A stretch of 64,000 nucleotides of DNA from Cyanomargarita calcarea GSE-NOS-MK-12-04C (lineage in GTDB: Bacteria; Cyanobacteriota; Cyanobacteriia; Cyanobacteriales; Nostocaceae). The translations under genes and the position numbers were made by a program. The notes below the pieces were generated by a model. That model ran no database searches. It had not been told where the DNA came from and saw only the letters and a list, made by a program, of their open reading frames with translations. Positions 1 through 10,354 of the stretch are shown here, in pieces. The stretch spans positions 62,001-126,000 of the forward strand of contig JAHHGZ010000002.1 in NCBI GenBank assembly GCA_019359595.1. The letters are read 5' to 3'. Each line of letters opens with the position of its first letter. The first letter of the stretch is position 1.

Positions 1-2
1 AA

Positions 3-836
3 AGGGAACCGCGTTTGCCAGTTGCTCGCTTGAGCGAACCACGGGAACCCTACGAGGCATTTACAGAAGGATTTGATCCTGACTCGGAATTGGCACCTCT
101 AAATCTAATCAATCATCCCAGCTATAACGAACTTGGTGATAACAAGCGTCGTGTCCGCCGTCGTAACAGTAACCGGATTGGTATAAATGGTGGCAACGGT
201 AAAGATGAGCCGTCGCCACGTATGCCTAACCCCCTAGCTTTGGTGAACGAGCCAGATGATATGGATATCGAGGCGGATATCTCAGCAGTAACAGATTTAC
301 CCTCACCCACTATTGGCAGAGCTGGTTGGGGTGAAAGAACAGAACGCTCTAGCTCTAGGTCTTTGAAAGTAGAGCCAGTCAAACCAGTGGTAGAACCACC
401 GGAGATTGTTAGTGTAGAAATGCCGCACCAAGAACAGGATGTTTACGCTTTGATGGGTGTTTCTCCGCTAATTAAATTGAATCGTGAGGTAAAAAATCCT
501 AAGTCTGTAATTATCAACGTTACTGCCCCAGGACAATCTTCTGCAAATCAAGTTGAAGTGACTCCAGAATCAACTGTTGTTGAAACGCGCAGTATCGTCA
601 ATCCCAAGCCAGCAATTGAGCCTCTACCGGAAACAGAAATAGAAACACAAATAGAACTTGAACTTGAACTTGAACTTGAAACAGAAATACCAACAGAAAT
701 AGAAACAGAAACAGAAACAGAAACCTTTGATGTGCCTGAGACATCAGAAGTTGAGGAGAAAGTGGTAGATGAACAACCCGATAGCAGCACTCTGACTGCC
801 AAACGTCGCACTCGCAAACGTTCTTCAGCTAGCTAG
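3..836 (+). CDS. rne: Ribonuclease E, C-terminal part (gene cut by window start)
   Basis: The frame is open from the window edge, so the catalytic S1/RNase E half lies outside. What remains is about 277 residues of the non-catalytic tail. It contains a conserved-looking block (DVYALMGVSPLIKL, about 140-153 residues into the visible part) and ends in a basic tail, KRRTRKRSSAS. In cyanobacterial RNase E an arginine-rich C-terminal nonapeptide of this type docks polynucleotide phosphorylase, and this tail fits that role. Before the tail lies a repetitive acidic stretch of Glu-Leu and Glu-Thr units encoded by hexamer repeats (about 640-726). rnhB begins 17 bases downstream, as in other cyanobacteria, so the two are probably co-transcribed. 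The identification rests on the tail and the rnhB linkage, since no catalytic motif is visible. Confidence 0.85.
   Translation, partial: REPRLPVARLSEPREPYEAFTEGFDPDSELAPLNLINHPSYNELGDNKRRVRRRNSNRIGINGGNGKDEPSPRMPNPLALVNEPDDMDIEADISAVTDLPSPTIGRAGWGERTERSSSRSLKVEPVKPVVEPPEIVSVEMPHQEQDVYALMGVSPLIKLNREVKNPKSVIINVTAPGQSSANQVEVTPESTVVETRSIVNPKPAIEPLPETEIETQIELELELELETEIPTEIETETETETFDVPETSEVEEKVVDEQPDSSTLTAKRRTRKRSSAS
638..726 (+). repeat. In-frame hexamer repeats in the rne tail
   Basis: Repeats of GAAACA/GAAATA and four copies of GAACTT lie in frame and encode a Glu-rich Leu/Thr/Ile stretch. The six-base period keeps the frame under copy-number change, so length variation between strains is likely. 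Confidence 0.85.
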
Positions 837-853
837 GAATCCTTAAAAAAATT

Positions 854-1594
854 ATGCTCAAAAAGTCGCAAGGTGTCGAAGAAATGATGACGACACCTAA
901 TCGCGGCGAACTTAGCTGGTTAGAGTTGTCTATCTTGTGTGACTTTGAAGGACTAATTGCGGGAGTGGATGAAGTTGGTCGAGGTGCGCTATTCGGTCCT
1001 GTGGTTGCGGCAGCTGTAATATTACCAGCGCATACTTTGCCGGAACTTGTGGCAGCTAAAATTAAGGATAGCAAAAAGCTGTCTAGTTCCCGAAGAGTTC
1101 AGCTAGCACAGCAAATTTGTGCTGTAGCCATAGACTGGAAAATTGGTTTTGCTTCAACTGCTGAAATTGACAGACTAAATATTTTGCAGGCAACATTGTT
1201 AGCAATGAGGCGGGCTGTACTGAAGCTAAAAGTGCAGCCTTCCCTCTGCTTGATTGATGGCAATCAGTCGGTGAAAGATTTACTACTACCACAACAAACT
1301 ATAGTCAAGGGAGACTCGCTTTCGCTGAATATTGCATCTGCCAGTATCGTTGCTAAAGTGTGGCGGGACGATTTAATCTTACGAATGGCATTAAAGTATC
1401 CCATGTACGACTTAGAGCAAAATAAGGGTTATGGTAGCCCAAAACATCTGCAGGCACTCCAAAAATATGGTGCTTCTGCCTTGCATCGCCAGTCTTTTCG
1501 TCCTTGCCAGGTAAAAATTCTCCCAAGCCCACCAGACTTGAGCCTTGAGTCAGTGATTAGGAGTTGTGAAGTCAGACGCCGTAGTGATTCGTGA
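854..1594 (+). CDS. rnhB: Ribonuclease HII
   Basis: Removes RNA from RNA-DNA hybrids and starts excision of misincorporated ribonucleotides in DNA. The type 2 RNase H signature is intact: DEVGRG at residues 39-44 supplies the first two acidic metal ligands (D39, E40). D135 lies in LCLIDGNQ, and D172 follows the ASIVAKV block. The length of 246 aa is normal for the family once a variable N-terminus of about 30 residues is allowed. The start at 854 is the most upstream ATG after rne. A second ATG pair at 884-889 could be the true start, because the conserved region begins only near residue 30. It is probably in an operon with rne. Confidence 0.95.
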   Translation: MLKKSQGVEEMMTTPNRGELSWLELSILCDFEGLIAGVDEVGRGALFGPVVAAAVILPAHTLPELVAAKIKDSKKLSSSRRVQLAQQICAVAIDWKIGFASTAEIDRLNILQATLLAMRRAVLKLKVQPSLCLIDGNQSVKDLLLPQQTIVKGDSLSLNIASASIVAKVWRDDLILRMALKYPMYDLEQNKGYGSPKHLQALQKYGASALHRQSFRPCQVKILPSPPDLSLESVIRSCEVRRRSDS

Positions 1595-1602
1595 GTATAT
1601 AA

Positions 1603-2193
1603 TTATTCTAAGTTCAAAGCAGGTAATTCAATTTCAATATTATTATCCAGGTCAGCTTCCTTGGTTTGTAAAGTCACCCAATTGCAATAATCAGCTAGAA
1701 GTTGATGTAGCAATCGTTGCTTAATTGTTAACAGAACGCTCTTTAACAAACCATTACCAGTGGCTTCTAAAATCGACTTGGGCATGAAAGAAAAAGGTGG
1801 TGGTAATTCTACTTGTACTTCTAAATCGGCCTTTCCCTTTAATCGAGTGCCAGTACTTAGTTGTTCCGGTGACAAATAGCCCTTTAAATTTAAACTAAAA
1901 CGCTGGTTAATATACTCAACACCAAGGATTTCACAAGATAGCGATCGCAACTGAATAGTTCCATTTGGTTCTGCCCAGACTCGCATATCTACAGTTGGTT
2001 GCAGCGAAAGTGTCATAAAAGTTAGAGGACGCATTTTCAAGCGAAATACTTCTTCAGATAACTGCACAATTCTGCTAAGGTCAACCAATGCATAAACTAA
2101 ACGTTGTGGCTGACGCAAGTAGTGCGAAATGGGAATAGGCTGTTCTGGTACAGCAATTTCAACCGATAGTGAGGCAGTAAACTTGGTAGCCAT
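1603..2193 (-). CDS. DUF1997 family protein
   Basis: A 196-aa protein of the cyanobacterial/plastid DUF1997 family. Its biochemical function is not known to me. The sequence is soluble and beta-rich, without signal peptide or membrane segments, and shows the family pattern of a conserved Pro-Pro-Pro-Phe-Ser-Phe-Met-Pro stretch before a C-terminal helical part ending in an acidic tail (EIELPALNLE). The family resembles lipid-binding START-like domains in general layout, which is inference only. I place the start at the ATG at 2193; a TTG at 2208 would add five residues. The gene converges on rnhB with an 8-base gap, the same neighbour as in Nostoc genomes. Confidence 0.8.
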   Translation of the reverse strand: MATKFTASLSVEIAVPEQPIPISHYLRQPQRLVYALVDLSRIVQLSEEVFRLKMRPLTFMTLSLQPTVDMRVWAEPNGTIQLRSLSCEILGVEYINQRFSLNLKGYLSPEQLSTGTRLKGKADLEVQVELPPPFSFMPKSILEATGNGLLKSVLLTIKQRLLHQLLADYCNWVTLQTKEADLDNNIEIELPALNLE

Positions 2194-2471
2194 AACATCC
2201 AATCTCAAAAAAAAGTAGTATTTATTTCGCAGCGAAACACCGTAAATATACTTATGTAGTCAATATTCCAATATTTTAGCTGTACTCCATAAGCAGATAA
2301 AAAGTATTATTTCCTAATTATAATATTTTTTAATAAATTACTATTTTATTTGATGAAATTTCTGTTAAATAAATTTAATTTTTTAGTAAAAGTATAGTTA
2401 TTTCTCCTGGTCTATTATTGACGGAATAGTTGATAAACTAACATCTATCTTTAGTAAGAACTATAAAAAGT

Positions 2472-3344
2472 ATGACAATTGCGATCGCACATTTAGGCCC
2501 TGCCGGTACATATGCTGAACAAGCCGCTGATTGTTATGTTAATTTGCTTGCTAAAACTACGGGACTGGAAGCTATTTTATGTCCCTATCCCAGCATTGCT
2601 CAGTCGCTCAAAGCAGTAGCTCAAGGTCAAGCAGAGCTAGCAGTAGTACCAGTGGAGAATTCTCTTGAAGGTAGTGTGACAATGACGATGGATGCGCTAT
2701 GGCAATTGGATAGTTTGCGAATTCAACTGGCTTTGGTTATGCCGATAGTTCATGTATTAGTATCGCGTGCTTCCAGTTTAGAGGGCATTAAAACAGTTTA
2801 TTCTCACCCGCAAGCTCTAGCACAATGTCAAGGATGGCTGGAACGCTTTCTTCCAAATGTACAAGCAGTTGCAACTAATTCCACAACTGAGCCGCTACAA
2901 CTCTTGTCATCAGATTATACAGCAGCAGTTATTACATCAAAAAGAGCCGCACAACTCTACAACCTACCTATATTAGCCACTGCGATTAATGACTCTCCCG
3001 AAAATTGCACTCGTTTTTGGGTGGTCAGTCAGACTGAAAATACTACTTTTAACCTAACATCAACAGCAAATACGACTCACACCTCACTCGCTTTTAGTAC
3101 ACCAGCAAATGTACCTGGAGCGCTAGTTAAAGCACTGCAAGTATTTGCCCATCTAGGTATTAACCTCAGTCGGGTCGAATCTCGTCCAACTAAGCGATCG
3201 CTTGGAGAATACTTGTTTTTTATTGATTTAGAAGCTCAAGAAAGCCAATTAGAGGTGCAATCTGCATTAGCAGATTTAAGGGCTTATGCAGAAATCTTAA
3301 AAATTTTTGGTAGCTATAATGTTATGCCATTAAATATTGTTTAA
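2472..3344 (+). CDS. pheA: Prephenate dehydratase
   Basis: Converts prephenate to phenylpyruvate, the committed step of phenylalanine synthesis. The 290-aa protein is monofunctional, with no chorismate mutase domain. The N-terminal dehydratase domain has the substrate motif around PVENSLEGSV (60-69) and the TRF motif at 180-182, whose Thr is catalytic in the family. A C-terminal ACT domain carries the ESRPT motif at 236-240, the usual phenylalanine-binding site, so feedback inhibition by Phe is expected. The start ATG at 2472 leads straight into the conserved first beta strand. The gene is transcribed alone, facing the LON-domain gene, after an AT-rich upstream gap. Confidence 0.96.
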   Translation: MTIAIAHLGPAGTYAEQAADCYVNLLAKTTGLEAILCPYPSIAQSLKAVAQGQAELAVVPVENSLEGSVTMTMDALWQLDSLRIQLALVMPIVHVLVSRASSLEGIKTVYSHPQALAQCQGWLERFLPNVQAVATNSTTEPLQLLSSDYTAAVITSKRAAQLYNLPILATAINDSPENCTRFWVVSQTENTTFNLTSTANTTHTSLAFSTPANVPGALVKALQVFAHLGINLSRVESRPTKRSLGEYLFFIDLEAQESQLEVQSALADLRAYAEILKIFGSYNVMPLNIV

Positions 3345-3596
3345 AAATGTTTGTCAAAAATCTCGATTTGCTTTTTTTATTGTCGAAAACATGGCTATCT
3401 TGTGTAGATGTAATTCATGTATATATAGCATTCATAAATCCCCAACTTCGCACTCAATAGTCGAGGATCTGTTCCTCACAACAGAGTACTAGCGATATTA
3501 TAATTATTCAACCGGACATGATATTAAACAAGAGTTGGAATCTGTTGCGGATCTAAAATAAATTACTATTAGTAATAAGCAACGACTAAAAATTAA

Positions 3597-4247
3597 TCAT
3601 AACTTTTGATTAAATGTGTCTTTGAGGACGGTACGAGCTGCCAAGTGATTGCGAGTAGAAGTTAAAATTTCTGATTCCCGTTGTAAGCGAGCCTCCGTAT
3701 CCAACATTTCTAGTAATGACTGCTGCTCTTGTGCGACACCGTAGAGGTTGCTTGCCACCCAGTAAGATAATTCAACAGGCAAGTCAGGCAAATCTTCTGG
3801 TAGTTCTATGTTTTGTTCGGTTAACTTGGCTGACAAACGTACTACGTCACGCAATAATTGCTCTACATCACTGGCTAAGGGGCGTAAATCACTGGTTGGA
3901 GGTTGGTCTTCAATCCATTCAACCAAACCAACACGATAGGGCTTTTCCCGTACATACTCTAGAACCCGGAATCTTTGCTGTCCCAAAGTCAACATCTTCA
4001 TCCGGTCATCTTGCAACTTTTGATGATGAATGATTTCTGCACAACAGCCAACGTTCGCAATAGTCCCTTTAACTGGATCTACCATCAATACTCCAAATCG
4101 GCGATCGCTCTCCAGAATTGTGTTCATCATTATTCTGTAGCGATATTCAAAAACATGTAGGGGTAATGGTCTGGTAGGAAATAGAACTACATCTGGTAAC
4201 GGGAACAGAGGTAGCTCGCGAACAGCAATTTTAGAAGAGGATGTCAT
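3597..4247 (-). CDS. LON peptidase substrate-binding domain protein
   Basis: A 216-aa stand-alone version of the N-terminal LON domain, without ATPase or protease parts. The opening LPLFPLPDVVLFPTRPLPLHVFE is the typical family start, followed by the RYR and GVLMVD strands and a helical C-terminal half. Free LON-domain proteins are widespread in cyanobacteria and plants; a role in protein quality control is assumed from the domain but not established. It lies downstream of rpsJ on the same strand with a gap of about 170 bases, so it could receive read-through from the ribosomal operon. No catalytic Ser-Lys dyad is present, so it is not itself a protease. Confidence 0.88.
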   Translation of the reverse strand: MTSSSKIAVRELPLFPLPDVVLFPTRPLPLHVFEYRYRIMMNTILESDRRFGVLMVDPVKGTIANVGCCAEIIHHQKLQDDRMKMLTLGQQRFRVLEYVREKPYRVGLVEWIEDQPPTSDLRPLASDVEQLLRDVVRLSAKLTEQNIELPEDLPDLPVELSYWVASNLYGVAQEQQSLLEMLDTEARLQRESEILTSTRNHLAARTVLKDTFNQKL

Positions 4248-4419
4248 TGTTTCCTTGGTATAAATTTAGTCTTTAAGAAGTATGATTTTCTACTTTTCCC
4301 GTATCTTATATCCATTCTAACATTTTGTTTCAGGGCGAAGAAAAAGCCCCGAGACATATTTATTCAGGGCAAGGTCAAATATTCACACAAAATACTTGTT
4401 AACCGTCAACAATTAACAA

Positions 4420-4737
4420 TTACAATTTGACTTCGATATCTACACCTGAAGGCAAATCCAACTTCATCAAAGCGTCAATAGTCTTAGAGGAAGGTTGGTA
4501 AATATCGATAATCCGACGATGGGTGCGGGTTTCAAAATGTTCTCGTGAATCTTTATCTACGTGAGGCGAACGCAGTACGCAGTAGATTTTGCGTTTTGTT
4601 GGTAGAGGAATTGGACCAACAGCTTGAGCGTTAGTACGGTTTGCTGTATCTACAATCTTCTCGCAAGACGTATCCAGTAAACGTCGGTCAAATGCTTGTA
4701 AACGAATTCTAATTTTTTGCTGTTGTAGGGTTGCCAT
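4420..4737 (-). CDS. rpsJ: 30S ribosomal protein S10
   Basis: A 105-aa S10, complete and of normal length, with the family core [15 protein letters not shown] near the N-terminus and the [26 protein letters not shown] loop region in the middle. S10 is a 30S head protein and, as NusE, part of the antitermination complex. It is the last gene of the minus-strand run rpsL-rpsG-fusA-tuf-rpsJ. Placing rpsJ behind tuf is the usual cyanobacterial arrangement, unlike E. coli, where S10 heads its own operon. A hairpin lies between tuf and this gene (4811-4843). Confidence 0.98.
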   Translation of the reverse strand: MATLQQQKIRIRLQAFDRRLLDTSCEKIVDTANRTNAQAVGPIPLPTKRKIYCVLRSPHVDKDSREHFETRTHRRIIDIYQPSSKTIDALMKLDLPSGVDIEVKL

Positions 4738-4810
4738 TTTTAATTTTCCTGGTTCAGATTAAGGAGCAAAGTTATGAATTTTTAACACTCGCTTTTTTCA
4801 AAGGAAGCGA

Positions 4811-4843
4811 AAGGAGCAGAGATGGAATTCTCCCCTGCTCCTT
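4811..4843 (-). promoter_or_regulatory. Hairpin between tuf and rpsJ
   Basis: A nine-base stem, AAGGAGCAG paired with CTGCTCCTT, lies 22 bases after the tuf stop and about 75 bases before rpsJ. It is not followed by a clear U run on the minus strand. It may act as a partial terminator or RNA processing site that sets the tuf to rpsJ ratio (inference). Confidence 0.5.
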
Positions 4844-4864
4844 AGTTCATTCAGTACATTAGTA

Positions 4865-6094
4865 CTATTTTACGATTTTCGAGACGACGCCAGCACCAAT
4901 GGTGCGACCACCTTCGCGAATAGCAAAGCGCATTCCTTGCTCAATCGCGATTGGGTTGATTAGTTCTACTGTCATCTTGATGCGGTCTCCCGGCATCACC
5001 ATTTCGGCTTCACTACCATCGTCGGAAGTGAATGCAGTGATGGTACCAGTTACATCGGTTGTCCGGACGTAGAACTGAGGACGGTAACCGGAGAAAAATG
5101 GAGTCTTACGACCACCTTCTTTTTCGGTCAGAACGTACACTTCACCTTCAAATTGAGTGTGAGGAGTGATCGAACCGGGCTTTGCCAACACCATACCCCG
5201 CTCAATATCCGCTTTTTGGATACCGCGCAGCAATACACCAGCGTTATCGCCAGCCATCCCCTGGTCAAGACTCTTCTTGAACATTTCGATACCAGTTACA
5301 GTTGTGTTACGGGTATCTCTAATGCCTACGAGTTCAACGTTATCACCGACTTTGACTATACCCCGCTCAATCCGACCGGTAGCAACTGTACCGCGACCTG
5401 TGATGGAGAATACGTCTTCTACAGCCATCAAGAAGGGCTTGTCAACATCGCGCTCAGGAGTTGGAATGTAGGAGTCTACAGCATCCATCAGTTCGTAGAT
5501 TTTATCTACCCACGGATCTTCACCCCGCTGAGTCTTGGGGTTGCCAGTCATTTTTTCCAGTGCTTTTAGACCGGAGCCTTTGATGATCGGAATGTCATCA
5601 CCGGGGAAATCGTAGCTAGATAGGAGATCGCGAACTTCTAGTTCTACCAACTCCAGAAGTTCCTCGTCGTCTACCATGTCCTCTTTATTTAAGAAGATGA
5701 CCAAGCTGGGAACGCCAACCTGCTTTGCTAGCAGGATGTGTTCGCGAGTTTGGGGCATAGGGCCATCAGCCGCAGATACCACTAGGATGCCTCCATCCAT
5801 TTGGGCTGCACCGGTGATCATGTTTTTCACATAGTCAGCGTGGCCGGGGCAGTCTACGTGAGCATAGTGGCGACCGCCAGTTTCATACTCAACGTGAGCG
5901 GTATTGATAGTAATACCACGCGCCTTCTCTTCGGGTGCGTTATCGATTTGATCGTAGCCCTTACCAATAGCATTACCCATTGCTGCCAAGGTCATGGTAA
6001 TGGCTGCTGTTAATGTAGTTTTACCGTGGTCAACGTGTCCAATGGTACCAATGTTAACGTGGGGTTTATTCCTTTCAAACTTTGCGCGTGCCAT
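4865..6094 (-). CDS. tuf: Elongation factor Tu
   Basis: GTPase that delivers aminoacyl-tRNA to the ribosome. The 409-aa length is standard for cyanobacteria. The G1 motif GHVDHGKT lies near residues 19-26, with DCPGH and NKED motifs following, then the two beta-barrel domains ending in [13 protein letters not shown]. It is the fourth gene of the translation operon, 24 bases behind fusA. The start is ATG, and the first residues [19 protein letters not shown] are the usual ones. No frameshift or odd composition is seen. Confidence 0.99.
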   Translation of the reverse strand: MARAKFERNKPHVNIGTIGHVDHGKTTLTAAITMTLAAMGNAIGKGYDQIDNAPEEKARGITINTAHVEYETGGRHYAHVDCPGHADYVKNMITGAAQMDGGILVVSAADGPMPQTREHILLAKQVGVPSLVIFLNKEDMVDDEELLELVELEVRDLLSSYDFPGDDIPIIKGSGLKALEKMTGNPKTQRGEDPWVDKIYELMDAVDSYIPTPERDVDKPFLMAVEDVFSITGRGTVATGRIERGIVKVGDNVELVGIRDTRNTTVTGIEMFKKSLDQGMAGDNAGVLLRGIQKADIERGMVLAKPGSITPHTQFEGEVYVLTEKEGGRKTPFFSGYRPQFYVRTTDVTGTITAFTSDDGSEAEMVMPGDRIKMTVELINPIAIEQGMRFAIREGGRTIGAGVVSKIVK

Positions 6095-6118
6095 GAATGC
6101 TCGTTTCCTTTATCTTAA

Positions 6119-8197
6119 TTAAGCGTTCCCTTTGCTTTTAGCGATGATTGCCTCAGCCACGTTGCGAGGCACTTCTTCGTAACGGCTAAACTCCATTGAG
6201 AAGATGCCCCGACCTTGGGTTTTTGACCGAATGTCAGTAGCGTAGCCAAACATTTCTGCCAATGGAACTTTAGCAGTAACTTTAGCAATGCCTTGGTCTG
6301 ATCCCATTCCCTCAATTTGCCCGCGACGGGAATTGAGGTCGCCCATCACATCCCCAAGGTAGTTTTCGGGAACTTCAACCTCAACTTTCATCATAGGCTC
6401 TAAGAGGACGGGTGAAGCTTTCAATACAGCTTCTTTCATCGCCATTGAACCAGCGATTTTGAAAGCCATTTCTGAAGAGTCTACATCGTGATAGGACCCA
6501 TCAATCAATGTTGCTTTGACATCAATCAGCGGATATCCAGCCACTACGCCATTTTCACAGCTTTCTTTCATTCCTGCTTCTGCTGGTCCAACGTACTCTT
6601 TAGGCACGGTACCGCCAACAATTTTGGAGACGAATTCAAAACCTGTTCCGGGTTCTCCCGGTTCCAAATCAATAACGACGTGACCGTATTGACCTTTACC
6701 ACCACTTTGACGGATGAATTTTCCTTCAATTTTGGTAACAGCTTTACGGATGGTTTCACGGTAAGCTACTTGTGGCGCACCCACGTTCGCTTCTACCTTG
6801 AATTCCCGTAACATCCGGTCTACCAGAATTTCCAGGTGTAATTCTCCCATCCCTGCAATCACTGTTTGATTGGTTTCAGGGTTAACGCTAACGCGGAAGG
6901 TGGGGTCTTCTTCCGAGAGAGATTGTAGGGCTTTGGATAGTTTATCCATGTCGTTCTTGGTTTTGGGTTCAACCGCTACCGAGATTACAGGTTCAGGAAT
7001 AAACAAGGATTCCAGAATTATTGGCGATCCTTCATCACAAATCGTGTCACCTGTCAAGGTGTCTTTTAACCCAAGAGCGGCTCCCAAATCACCGGCTCTG
7101 AGTTCGTCAACATCTTGCCGATCGTCTGCCTTCAAAATCACCAAACGAGAAATTCGTTCTTTCTTGTCTTTGGTGGCATTGTAGACATAACTGCCCTTTT
7201 TCAAAATGCCAGAGTAAACGCGAACAAAAGTTAGGCGACCGTAAGGGTCTGCCATAATCTTGAAAGCTAATGCCGATAACGGTTGAGTGTCATCCGCACT
7301 GCGCTCGACGGTTTCGCCGTTTGGCAGTAGACCTTGAACTGGTGGTACATCACTTGGTGATGGCAGGTAATCGACAACGGCATCCAACATCAATTGCACG
7401 CCTTTGTTTTTAAATGCCGAGCCGCAGAGTACCGGTACAATTTTACCCGAAACTGTACCTTTACGCAGAGCCGCCCGAATTTCATCTGTTGTCAGTTCTT
7501 CGCCCTCGAAGTACTTATTCATCAGATTGTCATCGGTTTCTGACACTGCTTCGATCAGTTTGGTGCGGTAAATAAGCACCTTTTCTTGCATATCTGCTGG
7601 AATTTCCGTTTCTTGGATGTCAGTACCTTTATCATTAGTGTATATAAAAGCACGCATTGCCACCAAGTCAATAATTCCTAGGAAGTCGTTTTCTGCACCA
7701 ATTGGCAGTTGAATAGCGATCGCATTCGCTCGCAGGCGATCGCACATCTGTTCGTGAACTCGATAAAAGTTCGCGCCAGTACGATCCATCTTATTGATAA
7801 ACGCAATTCGAGGCACTTTATAACGATCTGCCTGACGCCAAACTGTTTCTGACTGGGGTTGCACACCACCAACAGAACAGAACACAGCAATTACGCCATC
7901 CAGTACGCGCATTGAGCGTTCTACTTCAATAGTAAAGTCAACGTGACCTGGAGTATCGATAATGTTAATTTGATGATTATTCCAACTGGTGCTAATTGCA
8001 GCAGCTGTAATAGTAATTCCCCGCTCCCGTTCCTGTTCCATCCAGTCGGTTACAGCGGTTCCTTCATGTACTTCACCAATTTTGTGAATAATCCCAGAGT
8101 AAAAAAGTATTCTCTCTGTTGTAGTTGTTTTTCCCGCATCTATATGAGCCGCAATTCCTATATTGCGTACCCTTTCTAGCGGGTTAATACGTGCCAC
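6119..8197 (-). CDS. fusA: Elongation factor G
   Basis: The ribosome translocase GTPase, 692 aa. The G-domain motifs [17 protein letters not shown] and NKMDR are intact, and the five-domain layout ends in the usual domain V ([13 protein letters not shown]). The start is GTG at 8197, supported by a strong GGAGG ribosome site five bases upstream (8206-8210 on the minus strand). It sits between rpsG and tuf in the translation operon. This is the main EF-G, since it lies in the str operon and keeps the canonical domain order. Confidence 0.98.
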   Translation of the reverse strand: MARINPLERVRNIGIAAHIDAGKTTTTERILFYSGIIHKIGEVHEGTAVTDWMEQERERGITITAAAISTSWNNHQINIIDTPGHVDFTIEVERSMRVLDGVIAVFCSVGGVQPQSETVWRQADRYKVPRIAFINKMDRTGANFYRVHEQMCDRLRANAIAIQLPIGAENDFLGIIDLVAMRAFIYTNDKGTDIQETEIPADMQEKVLIYRTKLIEAVSETDDNLMNKYFEGEELTTDEIRAALRKGTVSGKIVPVLCGSAFKNKGVQLMLDAVVDYLPSPSDVPPVQGLLPNGETVERSADDTQPLSALAFKIMADPYGRLTFVRVYSGILKKGSYVYNATKDKKERISRLVILKADDRQDVDELRAGDLGAALGLKDTLTGDTICDEGSPIILESLFIPEPVISVAVEPKTKNDMDKLSKALQSLSEEDPTFRVSVNPETNQTVIAGMGELHLEILVDRMLREFKVEANVGAPQVAYRETIRKAVTKIEGKFIRQSGGKGQYGHVVIDLEPGEPGTGFEFVSKIVGGTVPKEYVGPAEAGMKESCENGVVAGYPLIDVKATLIDGSYHDVDSSEMAFKIAGSMAMKEAVLKASPVLLEPMMKVEVEVPENYLGDVMGDLNSRRGQIEGMGSDQGIAKVTAKVPLAEMFGYATDIRSKTQGRGIFSMEFSRYEEVPRNVAEAIIAKSKGNA

Positions 8198-8344
8198 AGT
8201 TGCCTCCTATAGCTTTCGCCTCATCATATCTTGTATATTACACTTTGTTAAGTTTCTATACTTCTACGGAAAACCGCCATTTTTTTGTAAGTAAGCGATA
8301 TATCGTCTTAACGCTTATACGCAAGCGATATATCGGTCTTCTAC

Positions 8345-8815
8345 TTAATAACGATAATGGGCAAAGGCTTTATTCGCTTCTGCCATTCTATGGGTTTCTT
8401 CCCGCTTCCGAATTGCGTTACCACTTTCGTTAGCAGCGTCCATTAATTCATTCGCCAGTCTGCCGGCCATTGTACGCCCTGGTCTAGACCTTGAGAACTG
8501 CACCAACCAACGCAGTGCTAGAGTAGTACCGCGATCGGCACGCACTTCCATTGGCACTTGGTAAGTTGCACCGCCGACACGACGAGCTTTTACTTCTACC
8601 AAAGGCGTTGCATTCTTGATTGCTCTTTCAAATGTTTCTAGAGGATCGGAACCAGTCCGTTCCTCAATTGTTTTCAAAGCTTCATAAACAATTCTTGCGG
8701 CAAGGGATTTCTTACCATGACGCATTATCCGGCGCATCATCATGCTAACAAGGCGACTGTTATACACTGAATCAGCCGGAACTGGGCGTCTTTGAACAAC
8801 ACCACGACGAGACAT
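8345..8815 (-). CDS. rpsG: 30S ribosomal protein S7
   Basis: A 156-aa S7, the 16S rRNA-binding organiser of the 30S head. The N-terminus [20 protein letters not shown] and the conserved [18 protein letters not shown] block are typical. It lies 147 bases upstream of fusA and about 400 bases after rpsL, the latter an unusually long gap for this operon. In E. coli S7 autoregulates the str operon. No equivalent RNA site can be recognised here by eye. Confidence 0.98.
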   Translation of the reverse strand: MSRRGVVQRRPVPADSVYNSRLVSMMMRRIMRHGKKSLAARIVYEALKTIEERTGSDPLETFERAIKNATPLVEVKARRVGGATYQVPMEVRADRGTTLALRWLVQFSRSRPGRTMAGRLANELMDAANESGNAIRKREETHRMAEANKAFAHYRY

Positions 8816-9223
8816 ACTTCAACCCTTAATTCGCATTTGGCAACGAGATAATATGGAGTGGACAGCAAAATTTCTGCTGACCCATTTACTTGATGCCCTC
8901 AACTAGACACACAAGGCGACATTATATACCTTTAATATCCAATTTAAAACGCTGCTGTCGCTTACAGCGTTCTAAAAATTTCCTACATTTGCTATATCGC
9001 TTTGGATGTAGGTGGATTTTCCTAGAAGTCCGATGGCGTCCGATAAGCAATCCCAAGCAAATGTCACAAGACTGCTCACAAGTGTAAGTGGAATTATCGC
9101 TTACAGACGCTAAGAAATTGGCAAATTAACTAAGCAATTGCAAAAAGTTAATCTCAAGAACGACTGACTCAACAATTTGAGCCGATTAATCCATAATTCA
9201 CAGATTAATCGTATTGCTTCGGT
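8816..9223. other. Gap between rpsL and rpsG, no gene
   Basis: This 408-base stretch holds no credible reading frame. It has a small hairpin with a seven-base stem (AACGCTG with CAGCGTT, 8948-8971). On the minus strand it would be leader RNA of rpsG or intra-operon spacer. Nothing else was seen. Confidence 0.5.
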
Positions 9224-9640
9224 CTACTTTTTGCCTTTACCTTTAGTTGCTGCTGCAGCTGCGGCCCCTTCTTTAGGACGCTTGGTTCCATATTTGGAAC
9301 GACCTTGCTTGCGGTCTTTGACTCCGGCTGTATCTAAGGTGCCACGGATAATGTGGTATCTAACCCCTGGCAAATCCTTGACCCGACCGCCACGAATCAT
9401 TACCACTGAATGTTCTTGCAAGTTATGACCAATTCCGGGAATGTAAGCTGTGACTTCAAACCCAGAAGTTAGCCGCACCCGTGCTACTTTGCGAAGCGCT
9501 GAGTTAGGTTTCTTCGGTGTGGTTGTGTATACCCGAGTACAGACTCCGCGACGCTGAGGGCATTGTTTGAGAGCTGGGGACTTGGTTTTCTGACGCGCTA
9601 GTTCGCGTTCACTACGGATTAGTTGCTGTATGGTTGGCAT
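9224..9640 (-). CDS. rpsL: 30S ribosomal protein S12
   Basis: A 138-aa S12, the decoding-centre protein. The conserved core [18 protein letters not shown] and [26 protein letters not shown] are present, including the lysines at which streptomycin resistance arises in other bacteria; these keep the wild-type residues. The C-terminus is extended by an Ala-Lys tail ([15 protein letters not shown]), about 12 residues more than the E. coli protein, a common cyanobacterial feature. It is the first gene of the minus-strand translation operon. Confidence 0.98.
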   Translation of the reverse strand: MPTIQQLIRSERELARQKTKSPALKQCPQRRGVCTRVYTTTPKKPNSALRKVARVRLTSGFEVTAYIPGIGHNLQEHSVVMIRGGRVKDLPGVRYHIIRGTLDTAGVKDRKQGRSKYGTKRPKEGAAAAAATKGKGKK

Positions 9641-9742
9641 GAGTTACAGCCCATGAAGCTGCATATAGTCTAAGTTTCAACAAATCCTTATATTATCGTT
9701 TTACATTGTCTTCTGTCAAACCTTTATATCGAGTCAATCTTG

Positions 9743-10084
9743 TTATATGGCAGATTGCGCGTATATGGAGAAAGAATTGCCACACCCACAAGTCGCGATC
9801 GCATTGTTGTTATGAAAGCGGAAACCACCGCCCATCAAATCTTCTGAGTAATCTAAAGTCAGATCGTTAATATAATTTAAGCTTTTGATATCAATGACTA
9901 CTGATATACCGTCACACTGAAAAATGCAATCGTCGCTCGGAACAACTATTTCATCAAAGGAAATATCATAATACCACCCAGAACAGCCACCAGGTTTTAC
10001 CGCCAAGCGAAACATAACATTTGGCTGCTGCTTAAATTTTAATCGCTTAACCTCATTGACTGCTGCTGGACTCAGATGAATCAT
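9743..10084 (-). CDS. HesB/IscA-type iron-sulfur cluster scaffold or carrier
   Basis: A 113-aa A-type Fe-S carrier. The three family cysteines are visible: one in KPGGCSGWYY and two in the C-terminal CGCG motif. Such proteins hold and deliver Fe-S clusters or iron. I start at the ATG at 10084, because translation from there opens directly with the family sequence MIHLSPAAVNEV. A further 18 codons upstream are open but not conserved-looking. The gene lies upstream of rpsL on the same strand, the order seen in Anabaena. It is a general A-type protein, not evidently the nitrogenase-linked HesB. Confidence 0.88.
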   Translation of the reverse strand: MIHLSPAAVNEVKRLKFKQQPNVMFRLAVKPGGCSGWYYDISFDEIVVPSDDCIFQCDGISVVIDIKSLNYINDLTLDYSEDLMGGGFRFHNNNAIATCGCGNSFSIYAQSAI

Positions 10085-10160
10085 AATTAGATTTAAAAAC
10101 CCATCTTTATTGTATAGATGGGTTGAGAAATAAAACAATAGGAGTGGGGAAAGTTAGGAG

Positions 10161-10352
10161 TGATGAGTTATGAGTTATGAGTTATGAGTTATGAGTTAAG
10201 AATTATGAATTTTGCACCTTTGCTCCTCCCCTTCTATCAGGGATCGGTTAAGAATTATGAATTTCCCAACTCCTAACTCCTAATTCCCAACTCCTAATTC
10301 CCAACTCCTAACTCCTAACTCCTAACTCCTAACTCCTAATTCCTAACTCCTA
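10161..10352. repeat. Short tandem repeats, GAGTTAT and CTCCTAA types
   Basis: Copies of GAGTTAT (about 10164-10197) are followed by CTCCTAA/CCCAACT heptamers (10264-10352). They fill the gap between the cupin gene and the IscA-like gene. These match the short tandemly repeated repetitive sequences known from heterocystous cyanobacteria. Confidence 0.9.
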
Positions 10353-10354
10353 AT

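Noticed and set aside
548-817. Minus-strand Ser/Val-rich frame opposite the rne repeats
   Set aside because: It is the shadow of the hexamer repeats of rne and has no independent support.
5153-5569. Long plus-strand frame antisense to tuf
   Set aside because: Codon content mirrors the conserved tuf gene on the other strand; the protein has no family features.
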